Assembly: GCF_026745355.1 (NCBI RefSeq)
Contig: NC_079209.1
Location: 15,117,894 to 15,181,893 of the forward strand
Direction: 5' to 3'
DNA from: Beta vulgaris subsp. vulgaris
Lineage: Eukaryota > Streptophyta > Magnoliopsida > Caryophyllales > Amaranthaceae
DNA: 64,000 nt
The stretch's first letter is position 1; each line of letters opens with the position of its first letter. The position numbers were made by a program, and so were the translations under genes. Of this stretch, positions 36,835-47,900 are shown piece by piece. A model generated the notes under the pieces. That model was not told the DNA's origin and did not search any database. It worked only from the letters and a program-made list of their open reading frames with translations.

Positions 36835-37659
36835 AGGTAAAAAATGTTCTATATGAGTAATTTGGCTTGTTTTGAATTTTGTTACAATGATGTGATGATG
36901 TATATTGTTTTAAATTTTGTTAACACTATATCTTGTTTCTATCTATATGCTACAGATATGGCTAGTGACGATTCGAGCGAGCATTCATCGGATTCTGATG
37001 CCCCTTTTCACCCAGAAAAGGAGCCTGACCAGGGAGAGGCCAGTGATCGTGAGGCAGATGCGTTAGATGCGTTAGATGCATGGATGGAGAGATTTGAGCT
37101 AGAGGCTGATAGGAATGCCTTACTTGGCATTGAGGTGACAGGTGATGGGCAGCCACCCCCGTCAGGTTCGCGTTTATTTCAATTTTTTAAACATTCATTA
37201 TGTAATTTACTTGTTCGTTCTCTAATTTAATTTTCTTATTTTGATTCTTAGGTTCAGGTCAGACCACTACATATTATGGTGCACAGGGAGCGGGAAGAAG
37301 TAAGTGGGAATCCAAAGGCAACACGAAAGAGTAAACGAGGCCCACGATGAATCTCCACAACACAAGAGATATGGTCTTAGAGTTCGATGATTTGGGAAGA
37401 CCAACAGGTAAATAGATGTATTTTATCATAATTAGCTTATTACAATTTCATATTTGGATTTTTAATTGTTTCTTTACTAGGTCCATGGCGAGCCAAGTAT
37501 GGTGTTTGGATCGGTCTTTCTATACGGAAGCTGAACATCAACTGGTCATAGAGACACATTTCTCCTACCTTGTTGGATGTGATGTGGACAGACACTATGG
37601 TAAACAACTCAAACATATTATATATACTTAGTTTAATGTATTTATAGGTAGATTTGATT

Positions 37660-40600
37660 CCAAATACAAATATAGACTGTTGGAACCAAAATTAGCCTTT
37701 TAGGCCATTTCGGGCCTTTTTCTTCCCAATGAATGAAATGACTTGTTTCATGCTAGTTTAAGTTGTAAACACCTCTAACATATCATATATACTTAGTTTG
37801 ATGTATTTATGGTAGATTTGATTGCAAATACAACATATAGACTAGTTGGAACCAAAATTAGCCCTTTTAGGCCATTTCAGGCCTTTTTCTTCCAAATGAA
37901 TGAAAATGATTGTTTCATGCTAGTTTAAGTTCTAAACAATCTAACATATCATATATATTTAGTTTGATGTAATTATGGGTAGATTTGATTGCTAATACAA
38001 CATATAGACTAGTTGGAACCAAAATAAGCCCTTTTAAGCCATTTCGGGCCTTTTTTCTTCCCAAATGAATGAAAATGACTTGTTTCATGCTAGTTTAAGT
38101 TATAAAAAACTCTAACATATCATATATACTTGTTTGATGTATTTATAGGTAGATTTGATTGCAAATACAATATATAGACAGTTGGAACCAAAATTAGCCA
38201 TTTTAGGCCATTTCGGGCCTTTTTCTTCCCAAATGAATGAAAATGACTTGTTTCATGCTAGTTTAAGTTGTAAACACTCTAACATATCATATATCTTAGT
38301 TTGATGTATTTATAGGTAGATTTGATTGCAAATACAACATATAGACTAGTTGGAACAAAATTAGCCATTTTAGGCCATTTCGGGCCTTTTTCTTCCCAAA
38401 TGAATGAAAATGACTTGTTTCATGCTAGTTTAAGTTATAAAAATATAACATATCAATATATCTTAGTTTGATGTATTTATAGGTAGATTTGATTGCATAA
38501 TACAACATATAGACTAGTTGGAACCAAAATTAGCCTTTTAGGCATTTCGGGCCTTTTTCTTCCCAAATAGAATGAATTGTTTATGCTTGTTTAAGTTGTA
38601 AAACACTCTAACATACATATATACTTAGTTTGATGTATTTATAGGTAGATTTGATTGCAATACAACAATATAGACATAGTTGGAACCAAAATTAGCCTAT
38701 TTAGGCCATTTCGGGCCTTTTTTTCCCAAATGAATGAAAATGACTTGTTTCATGCTAGTTTAAGTTATAAACATTCAACATATATCATATACTTAGTTTG
38801 ATGTATTTATAGGTAGATTTGATTGCAATACAACATATAGACTAGTTGGAACCAAAATTAGCCATTTTGGCCATTTCGGGCCTTTTTCTTCCCAAATGAA
38901 TGAAAATGACTTGTTTCATGCTAGTTTAAGTTGTAAACACTCTAACATATCATATATACTTAGTTTGATGTATTTATAGGTAGATTTGATTGCAATACAA
39001 CATATAGACTAGTTGGAACCAAAATTAGCCATTTTAGGCCATTTCGGGCCTTTTTCTTCCCAAATGAATGAAAATGACTTGTTTCATGCTAGTTTAAGTT
39101 TAAACAACTCTAACATATCATATATACTTAGTTTGATGTATTTATAGGTAGATTTGATTGCAATACAACATATAGACAAGTTGGAACCAAAATTAGCCAT
39201 TTTAGGCCATTTTGGGCCGTTTTTCTTCCCAAATGAATGAAAATGACTTGTTTCATGCTAGTTTAAGTTTAAAACATCTAACATATCATATATACTTAGT
39301 TTGATGTATTTATGGTAGATTTGATTGCAATATACATATAGACTAGTTGGAACCAAAATTAGCCATTTTAGGCCATTTCGGGCTATTTTTCTTCCCAAAT
39401 GAATGAATATGACATGTTTCATGCTAGTTTAAGTTTAAACAACTCTAACATATCATATATACTTAGTTTGATGTATTTATAGGTAGATTTGATTGCAATA
39501 CAACTATAGAACTGTTGGAACCAAAATTAGCCATTTTAGGCCATTTCGGGCCTTTTTCTTCCCAAATGAATGAAATGACTTGTTTCATGCTAGTTTAAGT
39601 TATAAAACTCTAACTATCATATATACTTAGTTTGATGTATTTATAGGTAGATTTGATTGCAATACAAATATAGACTAGTTGGAACCAAAATTAGCCATTT
39701 TAGGCCATTTCGGGCCTTTTTCTTCCCAAATGAATGAAAATGATTGTTTCATGCTAGTTTAAGTTGTAAACACCTCTAACATATCATATATACTTAGTTT
39801 GATGTATTTATAGGTAGATTTGATTGCAATACAACATATAGACTAGTTGGAACCAAAATTAGCCATTTTAGGCCATTTCGGGCCTTTTTCTTCCCAAATG
39901 AATGAAATGACTTGTTTCATGCTAGTTTAAGTTTAAACACCTAACATATCATATATACTTAGTTTGATGTATTTATAGGTAGATTTGATTGCAATACAAT
40001 ATAGACTAGTTGGAACCAAAATTAGCATTTTAGGCCATTTCGGGCCTTTTTCTTCCCAAATGAATGAAAATGACTTGTTTCATGCTAGTTTAAGTTTAAA
40101 CAACTCTAACATATCATATATACTTAGTTTGATGTATTTATAGGTAGATTTGATTGCAATACAACATATAGACTAGTTGGAACCAAAATTAGCCTTTTAG
40201 GCCATTTCGGGCCTTTTTCTTCCCAAATGAATGAAATGACTTGTTTCATGCTAGTTTAAGTTGTAAACACTCTAACATATCATATATACTTAGTTTGATG
40301 TATTTATAGGTAGATTTGATTGCAAATACAACATATAGACTAGTTGGAACCAAAATTAGCCATTTTAGGCCATTTCGGGCCTTTTTCTTCCCAAATGAAT
40401 GAAAATGACTTGTTTCATGCTAGTTTAAGTTTAAACAACTCTAACATATCATATATACTTAGTTTGATGTATTTATAGGTAGATTTGATTGCAATACAAC
40501 ATATAGACTAGTTGGAACCAAAATTAGCCATTTTAGGCCATTTCGGGCCTTTTTCTTCCCAAATGAATGAAAATGACTTGTTTCATGCTAGTTTAAGTTT

Positions 40601-40697
40601 AAAACATCTAACATATCATATATACTTAGTTTGATGTATTTATAGGTAGATTTGATTGAAATACAACATATAGACTAGTTGGAACCAAAATTAGTCA
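37660..40697 (+). repeat. Tandem array, about 18 units of roughly 165-170 bp, within an intron
   Basis: Each unit contains TTGGAACCAAAATTAGCC, GGCCATTTCGGGCCTTTTTC, TGAATGAAAATGACTTGTTT, CATGCTAGTTTAAGTT and TTAGTTTGATGTATTTATAG. Units are head-to-tail and differ mostly by 1-3 bp deletions. The last unit fades at 40697, about 20 bp before the AACAG splice acceptor of the next exon. The array accounts for nearly the whole intron. Confidence 0.92.
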
Positions 40698-41789
40698 TTT
40701 TAGCCTATTTTGAAAAACAGAACATGTTTCACCTTCCCGACGAGGTTCGATACAAGAAGCTCTACTTGTCTGCTCTGAACGTTAGATGGAGGGATGTTAA
40801 GAGCAAATTGGTATCTGGCTGGATAACAATGACGAGAGTTAGATCAAAGAAAGAGAAGTTAGGTGATAGTCCGCTTGACGTATACAAGCACATCAAGAAG
40901 GAGGATTGGGCCACTTTCAAAGAAAAGATGATGTCATATCATGGTATAGTAAGTTTGTATTCTTATTATTAACTTGGTTTTATTGATTTAAATAATATTA
41001 TACTAACTTAATGTGTTTTTTTATTTTGCAGAAAAAGCGAGAAAAGGCGCTTGAGAGCCAAAGAGAAACACATCATCACCACTTAGGTCAGAGGAGTTAT
41101 GGAGATGCTAGAGAGTTGTGGAGGCAGGAGAAATTCGGTCCACCTAGTTTTGATTCTGGATCGTCTTCTAGTACACCATCCTCCTCGGTGTCTCCAGTTT
41201 TAACCGGGGTGATGATTGGTGGTGCGCGATGCATAAGAAAGATCCTGTTACTAAACAGAGATTCATTCCAGATGAGGAAACAAAGAAAGCAGCTGACAAA
41301 TACGTATGTATATCATTATAATTAACTTTTAGTTTGACATGAATTTTTTTTCATTTTAACTACATTATTATTACTGTTAACTAGTGTTTTTGGGCAGTTG
41401 GAGTACAAGGAGAAGCAAGCCAAGGGTGAGTTCATTCCGGTTCGTAACAGAGACGCCCTTTTATGGCTCTTGGAGAGAAGCCAGATCATCCGGGTCGCTG
41501 TTACGGTTTTGGGGGTGTTAATGTTGGCTATACCAAGGCTTTTGGACACGTACCTCGTACGCACTATAGGAGATCGATGAAGGAACAAGAGGAGGCACTC
41601 ATACAGAAAATGAGTGAAAGGTGGAGGGAGGACATTGCCACATATATGCAGAATGTGATGATTTCACCTTCACATCCATCTACCGGGCCATATTCTTCAC
41701 CATCTGGTGGGCCATCTCCTTCTCATGTACAGCCACCTACTCAGTCACCTGGTGTATCATTTTTTCCCTTCACCATTTGCTATGCCATC

Positions 41790-42052
41790 TCCTCCTACAC
41801 AGCCGACTCAGCCTCCTATTCCAACATCTGCTTCACCATTTCCTGGGCCATATTCTGGGCCATCTCCTGGCCATACCTGGCCACCTCTTGGGCCATTCCT
41901 GGGCCACCTCTTGGGCCATTCCTGGGCCATACTTGGGCCATCTCCTGGGCCATCTCCTGGGCCACCTCTTGGGCCACCTTGGCCATCTCTGGGCCATCTC
42001 CTGGGCCACCTCTGGGCCACTCTCGGCCATCTCCTGGGCCATCTCCTGAGGT
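41790..42052 (+). repeat. GC-rich minisatellite encoding Gly-Pro-Ser repeats
   Basis: Units of the form GGGCCATCTCCTGGGCCACC (12-18 bp) are repeated about 15 times. In the gene frame they encode GPSPGPPLGP-like repeats; other frames give Trp/His/Leu repeats, which are artefacts. The repeat lies within the large exon of the second CACTA gene. Confidence 0.85.
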
Positions 42053-43045
42053 AGCTGCTTCACAGCCCACTCATCTACGTACTCCATTATCTGGATCAGA
42101 CACTCATTCTCCTCAGCTGAAGGTACATATAATTATTATATATATATGTGCTTTATACAAAATATTATCTTATATACATGGCGCCTATACAAATAATTAT
42201 CATATTTACATGTGTGTTTTATTCAATAATATCAATATTACGTGTTGCTGTTAGGACGAGGTTCCATGTCGATTGTATTTGGTAGATCCAACTAGTGGAG
42301 AGACTTGTCTAGTGGCAGATGCATATTCTTATGCTTTTGATGAGACCACTACAGTTCATGGGTCTAGAATGATGAATGATCACCTGAAAGTGAAAATTCA
42401 TCGAATTATAGAGAAATATGGTCATTTGCCACTACCTGTTCCCGTCCCTGCATATGAGATCGACACTACAGCTACTGCTTTGGGTACTTGGGTGCAATGG
42501 CCAAAAAATTTAGCACAAATGTTAAGTGATGAGGTAATTGTTCATATAGGCCTCATTTTTGTAAATATAATAGCTTTCAATTTAAAAATTTCATAATCTT
42601 ATGCCCGTTTTGAAAAATAATTATTAGGTTACACCGACACCTAAAAAACAAAAAGGGATTTCGGGGGAGGCTGTTAGATCTTCTAGCCAGTTGCATTCAT
42701 CAGCCGGTTCGGCTTCTCAGTTTAGTCCAGTTATCGACGATCGATCGTTCTTGGACTCCCTTACTGAGGACTGCAGGGAGTTAGCAGATACGCTTGCCCT
42801 TGCCGTCGCAGACGATGATGCTGTTGGTGTTACCTTGCCGAGATCCTTGTTCCATTATTTGACAGATGATGGCACCGCTTTTCTGACCAAGGAGGATATT
42901 GGTCAGTTTTTGAGAGGAGAAATGATTAATATTTCTATTATCCAAGTTACATGAGGTAACAATAATCAAAGTTATGTTTTTTTTTAACATTTAATTATAT
43001 GGTAGTTGTATTTTTCACATATAGTTTACTTTTGCCAATTTTTAG

Positions 43046-43957
43046 GGCTACGCAGTCGGACTTGGCTGGATTTGGGGATTCTATTGGACGTGTTTGTTGG
43101 ATGTGTCCGCAAAGCACCGTTATGGAGTCGCATTCATCATCGGAGGAGGTAACAAAGTACATTCTGCATGCTATGGTTGGATGCGTCGATGTAAATGCTA
43201 GTATCATGTTCGCGCCAATCTTTCAAGAGTAATATTCTTTCTTAATATCTACAAATATTTATTGTTGCATGATATGTGATTTTTCAAGTAATTATTGTTG
43301 TTTAATCTTTCAATAGCCAACATTGGATGCTACTTGTCATATGTCCCTTGCCTGGGATAGTTTATATCTTCGATTCTGCCAGCTATCACAAACAGCGGAA
43401 GTTAAAGCTTAAATTGCCTATGATAGCGTAAGTTGATATATTTTGATATACTTTATATGAATTGAGATGGTAACATTCCACAATTAAGGACTAAATCAAA
43501 CAATGTTGTGTTATCTAGTGCTTTTAGGAGGTTTCGGATGAGCGGCCACAAAGTTCGTCGAGAGAAGCTTTTGTGGAAATATGTTGAGGTATGTATTGAT
43601 CGAATTGCTTGATTCAATTTAAAGCTTACTTTATTCTCATTATGCGGTAATTTTTCTCATTTTCTTATAACTTTTGATAAAGTGCCCGCAACAACAAGGA
43701 GGCACGGAGTGCGGTTATTTTGTGATGCGGTACATTTTTGACGTACTCGCTTCATATTTTGGTTCGTTGGATATGGACAAAGTAAGTTTATATAATTATT
43801 CATTTCATATTTAATATATTTTAACTATTTGATGCTAACTTTGGTAAATTATTTTCAGGTTGCTCAAACCTTTACCAAAGATCCTTATACGGAGGATCAA
43901 ATCAATGAGGTGAAGAATAAGTGGGCAAGATACTTTGTTGATGAGTGCATTGCATAG
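43046..43957 (+). pseudogene. Ulp1/C48 cysteine-protease exons of the second CACTA gene
   Basis: The catalytic histidine region is HWMLLVICP (about 43320) followed by an aspartate in YIFDSASYHKQ. The catalytic cysteine region is QQGGTECGYFVMRYI at about 43693-43737, where the Q is also conserved. The H-D-Q-C order is that of Ulp1/SENP peptidases, which process SUMO. The last exon ends FVDECIA then TAG at 43957. The exons (43046-, 43318-, 43540-, 43682-, 43860-) have AG/GT borders. The catalytic residues look intact even though upstream exons are broken. Its role in transposition is unknown. Confidence 0.8.
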
Positions 43958-44395
43958 GTTAGTTAGTTTATGTTAATATTCTTTTTTTTGTTCTAACTTT
44001 AGACGAACATATACATTATTGCAACTTGTACAACCAACTTTGTAGTGATGGATTATCATGATATATAAATATTTTTGTTGGATTATTATGGAATTGTATT
44101 TATGTTGGTTGGGTTGAATATGATGTTGGTTTGTTGGCTTGAATATTGGATGATGTATGTTGGAGATCATGGTGGTTGTTTGATGGATTTTGATTTGCTT
44201 GGATGGTGGATTCGGAGATGTTATTGGTTGTTGTACAGGTTAATTAAGTCCCTATTATGGGTTTATCCAATTTACAAACGGAGCTCTGCCGAAATTTATG
44301 CAGAAAATTTATTAGCATATTGCTGCATAGCTTCATCAAGGTTGCATATATAGCTTCCTCTTCACTAATATAAAACAAAAAAAAAATTTTAAAAA

Positions 44396-44709
44396 AAAGG
44401 TGATATTGCTGCGGTTTCTGGCCCAGAACCGCAGCAATATTACTTTTTTTATTATAAAAAAGTAATATTGCTGCGGTTTGGCCAGAAACCGCAGCAATAT
44501 TACCTTTTTGGCCACCTTATTTCACCACAATTCCTTATATTGCTGCGGTTTGGTCATTAAAACCGCAGCAATATTACGTAATATTGCTGCGGTTTAAAAC
44601 CGCAGCAATATTATTAATACCTATTGCTGCGCCCTTAATTGCTGCGCGCCCTATTCCGCAGCAATAGGACACTTTTTAACCGCAGCAAGTAGGGTTTTTT
44701 CTACTAGTG
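44396..44709 (+). promoter_or_regulatory. 3' subterminal palindromes and terminus of the large CACTA
   Basis: At least four palindromes on ATTGCTGCGGTTT/AAACCGCAGCAAT occur, separated by short spacers, then a TTGCTGCGCGCCC variant and the terminus TTTTTTCTACTAGTG. The last 250 bp is nearly identical to the end of the 1.56-kb element at 27916-28165. Confidence 0.88.
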
Positions 44710-44990
44710 ATAAATAAGCATTAACAATTTAACTTGACATAGATTACAGTAGTTTGTATAACAATAATTATAAATCACACTTCTATAATTATATTTTGAT
44801 GAAATTTATTAAAACTAGACCCAAACAATCGACACACGCATTGCGTGCATATAAGACTATAGATAATATTCGAACAGGTTGTATTGTTTGCTAATAGAAT
44901 CCCAACTCTGACTGTATTATTATTATTATTTGTGCTTAAAAAAGAAAAAATTATATAACCCTATTACATTAATTAGGTTAATTTGTTAAC
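44710..44990. other. Short spacer between the CACTA end and the terpene synthase stop
   Basis: AT-rich. It holds a degenerate Helitron-like 3' hairpin (CACGCATTGCGTG then CATATAAGACTA, 44835-44864). It must include the terpene synthase 3' UTR; I cannot place the poly-A site. Confidence 0.4.
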
Positions 44991-47900
44991 TTATAATTCT
45001 CCAACATTGCTAATAGACAAGGTGTGGTTGGTTTCCTCATAAAGCAATGACTTCATGTGTTTCTCTAGGACTGGCAGACGATGATTGTCATCATATGAGT
45101 ACATAACTGGAATCATTCTAGCTAAATTTAGGAAAGCAATTTTCAGATCTGATGAAAACGGCGAGTGAGAAAGACACTGTTCATTGAGGCGCTTCCATGC
45201 ATCTGAAATCATCTCAACAACACATTCTCGTGCAATTTCATCTGAGCTCCCATCGTGCTCATTCATATAGCAAGCTAAAAATGACCCATCGTGCCCGTCT
45301 TGATTCTCATCCTATAAAACAAAATACGTAGTGAGCTTTTGATATACTAGTCATGTACAATCCCTCCATTCCTATTTGATAGCTATGTTTGGTTTTTTAC
45401 CAAGTTCCATACCATAATTTGATCATTAACAATTTTAGTAATATAAGCCTGAAAAGTTCATAATATAAACGTACACAATATAAATAACAAAATTTCACAT
45501 AAATATTGTTTCTATTAGTGAATATATATGGTCAATGACTGTGATATGTAGATGTTGCATTTAAATTGTGATGATGTACAGAGCTTTATTTTGAAATGGA
45601 CGTAAAAGTAGTTAATATTCCATAAAAAAAATTAAAAGTACAAATAAATGTTGCTCAAGCAAAAGGCAAAGATGTAAGTGTTGGGTGTATTTTCAAATGT
45701 CTGACCTATCTATATTTGGGTTGTGCTCCCTTCACCTTAAACAACACATGTTTCGAGAATTGGAGTCTAATAAGCTCATCTAAGTTCAAATAACTCTAGA
45801 TTATAATAAGTTCATATATATTTTAATAAGTTATTATAAGCCTTAATATGTTCAAAAAAATTCCACCATGTTTAGATAAGTGTAGGAAAAATTAGGTCAA
45901 ATACATACCTTTGCACTCCCTAAATCATCCGAAAGCCGAAGAATTGTACCCGTTACAGATACAATTTCTGGATGGGCGTTCCACAGATGTTTGGCTTCAC
46001 CCAACAGGGAGAAAAGGGTACCAAAAACAACGTAGACTCCAGAACTAACTAATCCATTCTTCAAATACTCATCAGTAGTCGGTAAGCGCTCATTAGCAAA
46101 CCATCTTGCTTCAACCAAGAAAGCATTGCATAACTCCGACCACTACATAAAGAAAACATGTACAATATAATATTCATCTTTGATTTAATTACAATGGAAA
46201 TTCTAGGATTTTTGAATACACAATATGTTTTATTATTTTTCTAACAACAAATATTTCAAAATTTGGATCTACTCATCAGTCATCTAGACATGGTTCGACG
46301 AAATATATAATAACTTTACAAGAAAATCAGGTTATAGAGGAAAACACAACAATAAGTAGTTTTCTTTAAGGGGAAAAGCATAGTAATGATGAGTGAAGTG
46401 AAAACTTAAAAGGTGGTAAGAAATGGGGATGAAAATTCGGCTTTCATTCTACTAGAAATGAAAGTGTTATTCTTGAAAGAATTATTTTCCACTTTCAACT
46501 ATTGGAAAACCATTAGTCTTGTGTGGATTGGGTGAAAATATATTTATCGTCAAACTATTTTAAAATCAAAATAGGTCATTTTTCAAGTTAATGGGTCAAT
46601 CTAGTATAAATAATATTCCCGTTTCACGCATAAAATTATGTCTTAAAGAGATCACTTTTATATAAGTCACCCACTTAGAGCAACAAATTACCCTACTTAG
46701 AAATTACTAGACATTACTCTCATGCAAGAATATGTGATTATGTTCTACCATTTTCATATCAAACAAAAAAAGGAGAAATTTCACTGTATCCCATGTATCC
46801 CAACTAATCATCTTGCTCTCTTCCACACGTTATATGATAAACTCAAAAGAATGATTCATGAACGTACCACATTTTGTAGATAACCTTCGGCATTCCAACC
46901 ATGATTAATGTAAACTTTTTTGCTCATCTCAGCTGTAGTGTCAAAGAGTGCCTTAAGACATATTTTCATGTAGTTTGGTAAGCCATTCATATCAGCATAT
47001 TCCCATCTATTCACAGCTTCTACGAAAAGAATGAGCTCCTCAAGTTTTCCATATACATCAAAGATATCATCAATGATATAAATAAATGATATCGCTTTTG
47101 TGAGTTCTACTCTCAGCTCTGCCATATCTTGACTTGGAAGAGCAACAGAGGACCACATATGCCATTTTATAGGTTCGTTTCTTGCATGCTCCAACACCTC
47201 GGCCATGCCGAGTTCTTTCCACCATCTGAATTTTAAATTAATAAACAACCCAAAATTAAAAATTAATCAAAATATAATTTTAGTCTTTCTGTCTCATATT
47301 AATTGCATGAGTTTGTTTTTAGGCTCTTTAATAAATTACCTTTACTTCAGTCTACAAATTTCTTTAATCGATTTTTGCTAATTTTAAATTATAAAAATTA
47401 CTAAATTAACAATATGATACTTGTTTAACAAGAACTATATCATCTCATACATATTAGTGAAAACAAGTGAACACATTTCTAGACCTTTATTGTCAAATGT
47501 CAAACTATTACAACTAATATGGCACTTAAAGAGAAACTTTTTCCAAATTATTTGGGGAAATTTCTTTTGGAAGCTTACTTGGAAATTTGAGTTGTTTCAC
47601 TTTGGAGAGTGATTTGAGCCTTGTTGATATCAGTTCTTGCTAGATCTTGTATCTCCTTAATCCAATCTTGTGTGTCCGAGCAATCATGTAGGAAATTTAG
47701 CGAAGTTTCAAAGTTGGGTAATTCCTTCTTCGCAGTAAGTCTTGGAAGGCTTTTATGGTGTGGATTTATAAGTGTTGTTTTTATTATTACTGCAGCATTT
47801 TCATGAATGTTGCTCAAAGAACTCTTTAGAAGATTCCAAGTGAAATACGCAGCTTCATCCAGTATTTCATCGCCTGGGATGTTCAATTCAGATGCTTCAA

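Larger units (their letters stand above)
36958..43957 (+). pseudogene. Second CACTA gene: TNPA-like N-terminus, DUF8039-like middle, Ulp1/C48 protease C-terminus
   Basis: The first exon starts MASDDSSEHSSDSDAPFHPE at 36958. A basic segment with KSKRGPR and VLEFDDLGRPTG (37300-37410) and a GVWIG segment follow. A 3-kb intron made of tandem repeats separates these from the Transposase_24-like part: FHLPDEVRYKKLYLSALNVR (40725), KKREKALESQRE and LGQRSYGDARELW (41032-41130), and GEKPDHPGRCYGFGGVNVG. Then come a Gly/Pro/Ser repeat, a segment with VPCRLYLVDPTSGE and WVQWPKN (42254-42530), and a cysteine protease. Introns have GT..AG ends. Frameshifts in the exons at 41150-41230 and 41455-41470, and a stop near 37350, break it. 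The fusion type is known in plant CACTA elements. Confidence 0.75.
19067..44709 (+). mobile_element. Large CACTA (En/Spm) transposon, 25.6 kb with nested insertions
   Basis: The left end reads CTCTAGTAGAATAAATGC, one base from the CACTAGTAGAATAAATGC of its small relative at 26604. The right end is CTACTAGTG (CACTAGTAG inverted) at 44701-44709. The 3-bp flanks are AAA and ATA, one mismatch. Between them come subterminal palindromes, a CT-rich leader, a TNP2-type transposase gene, a TNPA-like/Ulp1 gene and 3' subterminal palindromes. Removing the LARD (13001 bp plus one TSD) leaves about 12.6 kb, an ordinary size for a plant CACTA element. Both genes carry frame disruptions, so this copy is probably not autonomous as assembled. 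Confidence 0.85.

Noticed and set aside
37660..40697. CRISPR-like array
   Set aside because: Units are contiguous head-to-tail with no unique spacers, in plant DNA, within a transposon intron; a tandem satellite array.
41621..42087. Large plus- and minus-strand frames rich in Trp/His/Leu or Gly/Pro/Trp
   Set aside because: Alternative frames of the GGGCC minisatellite; only the Gly-Pro-Ser frame fits the exon.
45350..45620. Possible Stowaway MITE in terpene synthase intron 5 (ATCCCTCCATTCCTATT)
   Set aside because: No matching inverted right end or TA duplication could be found.
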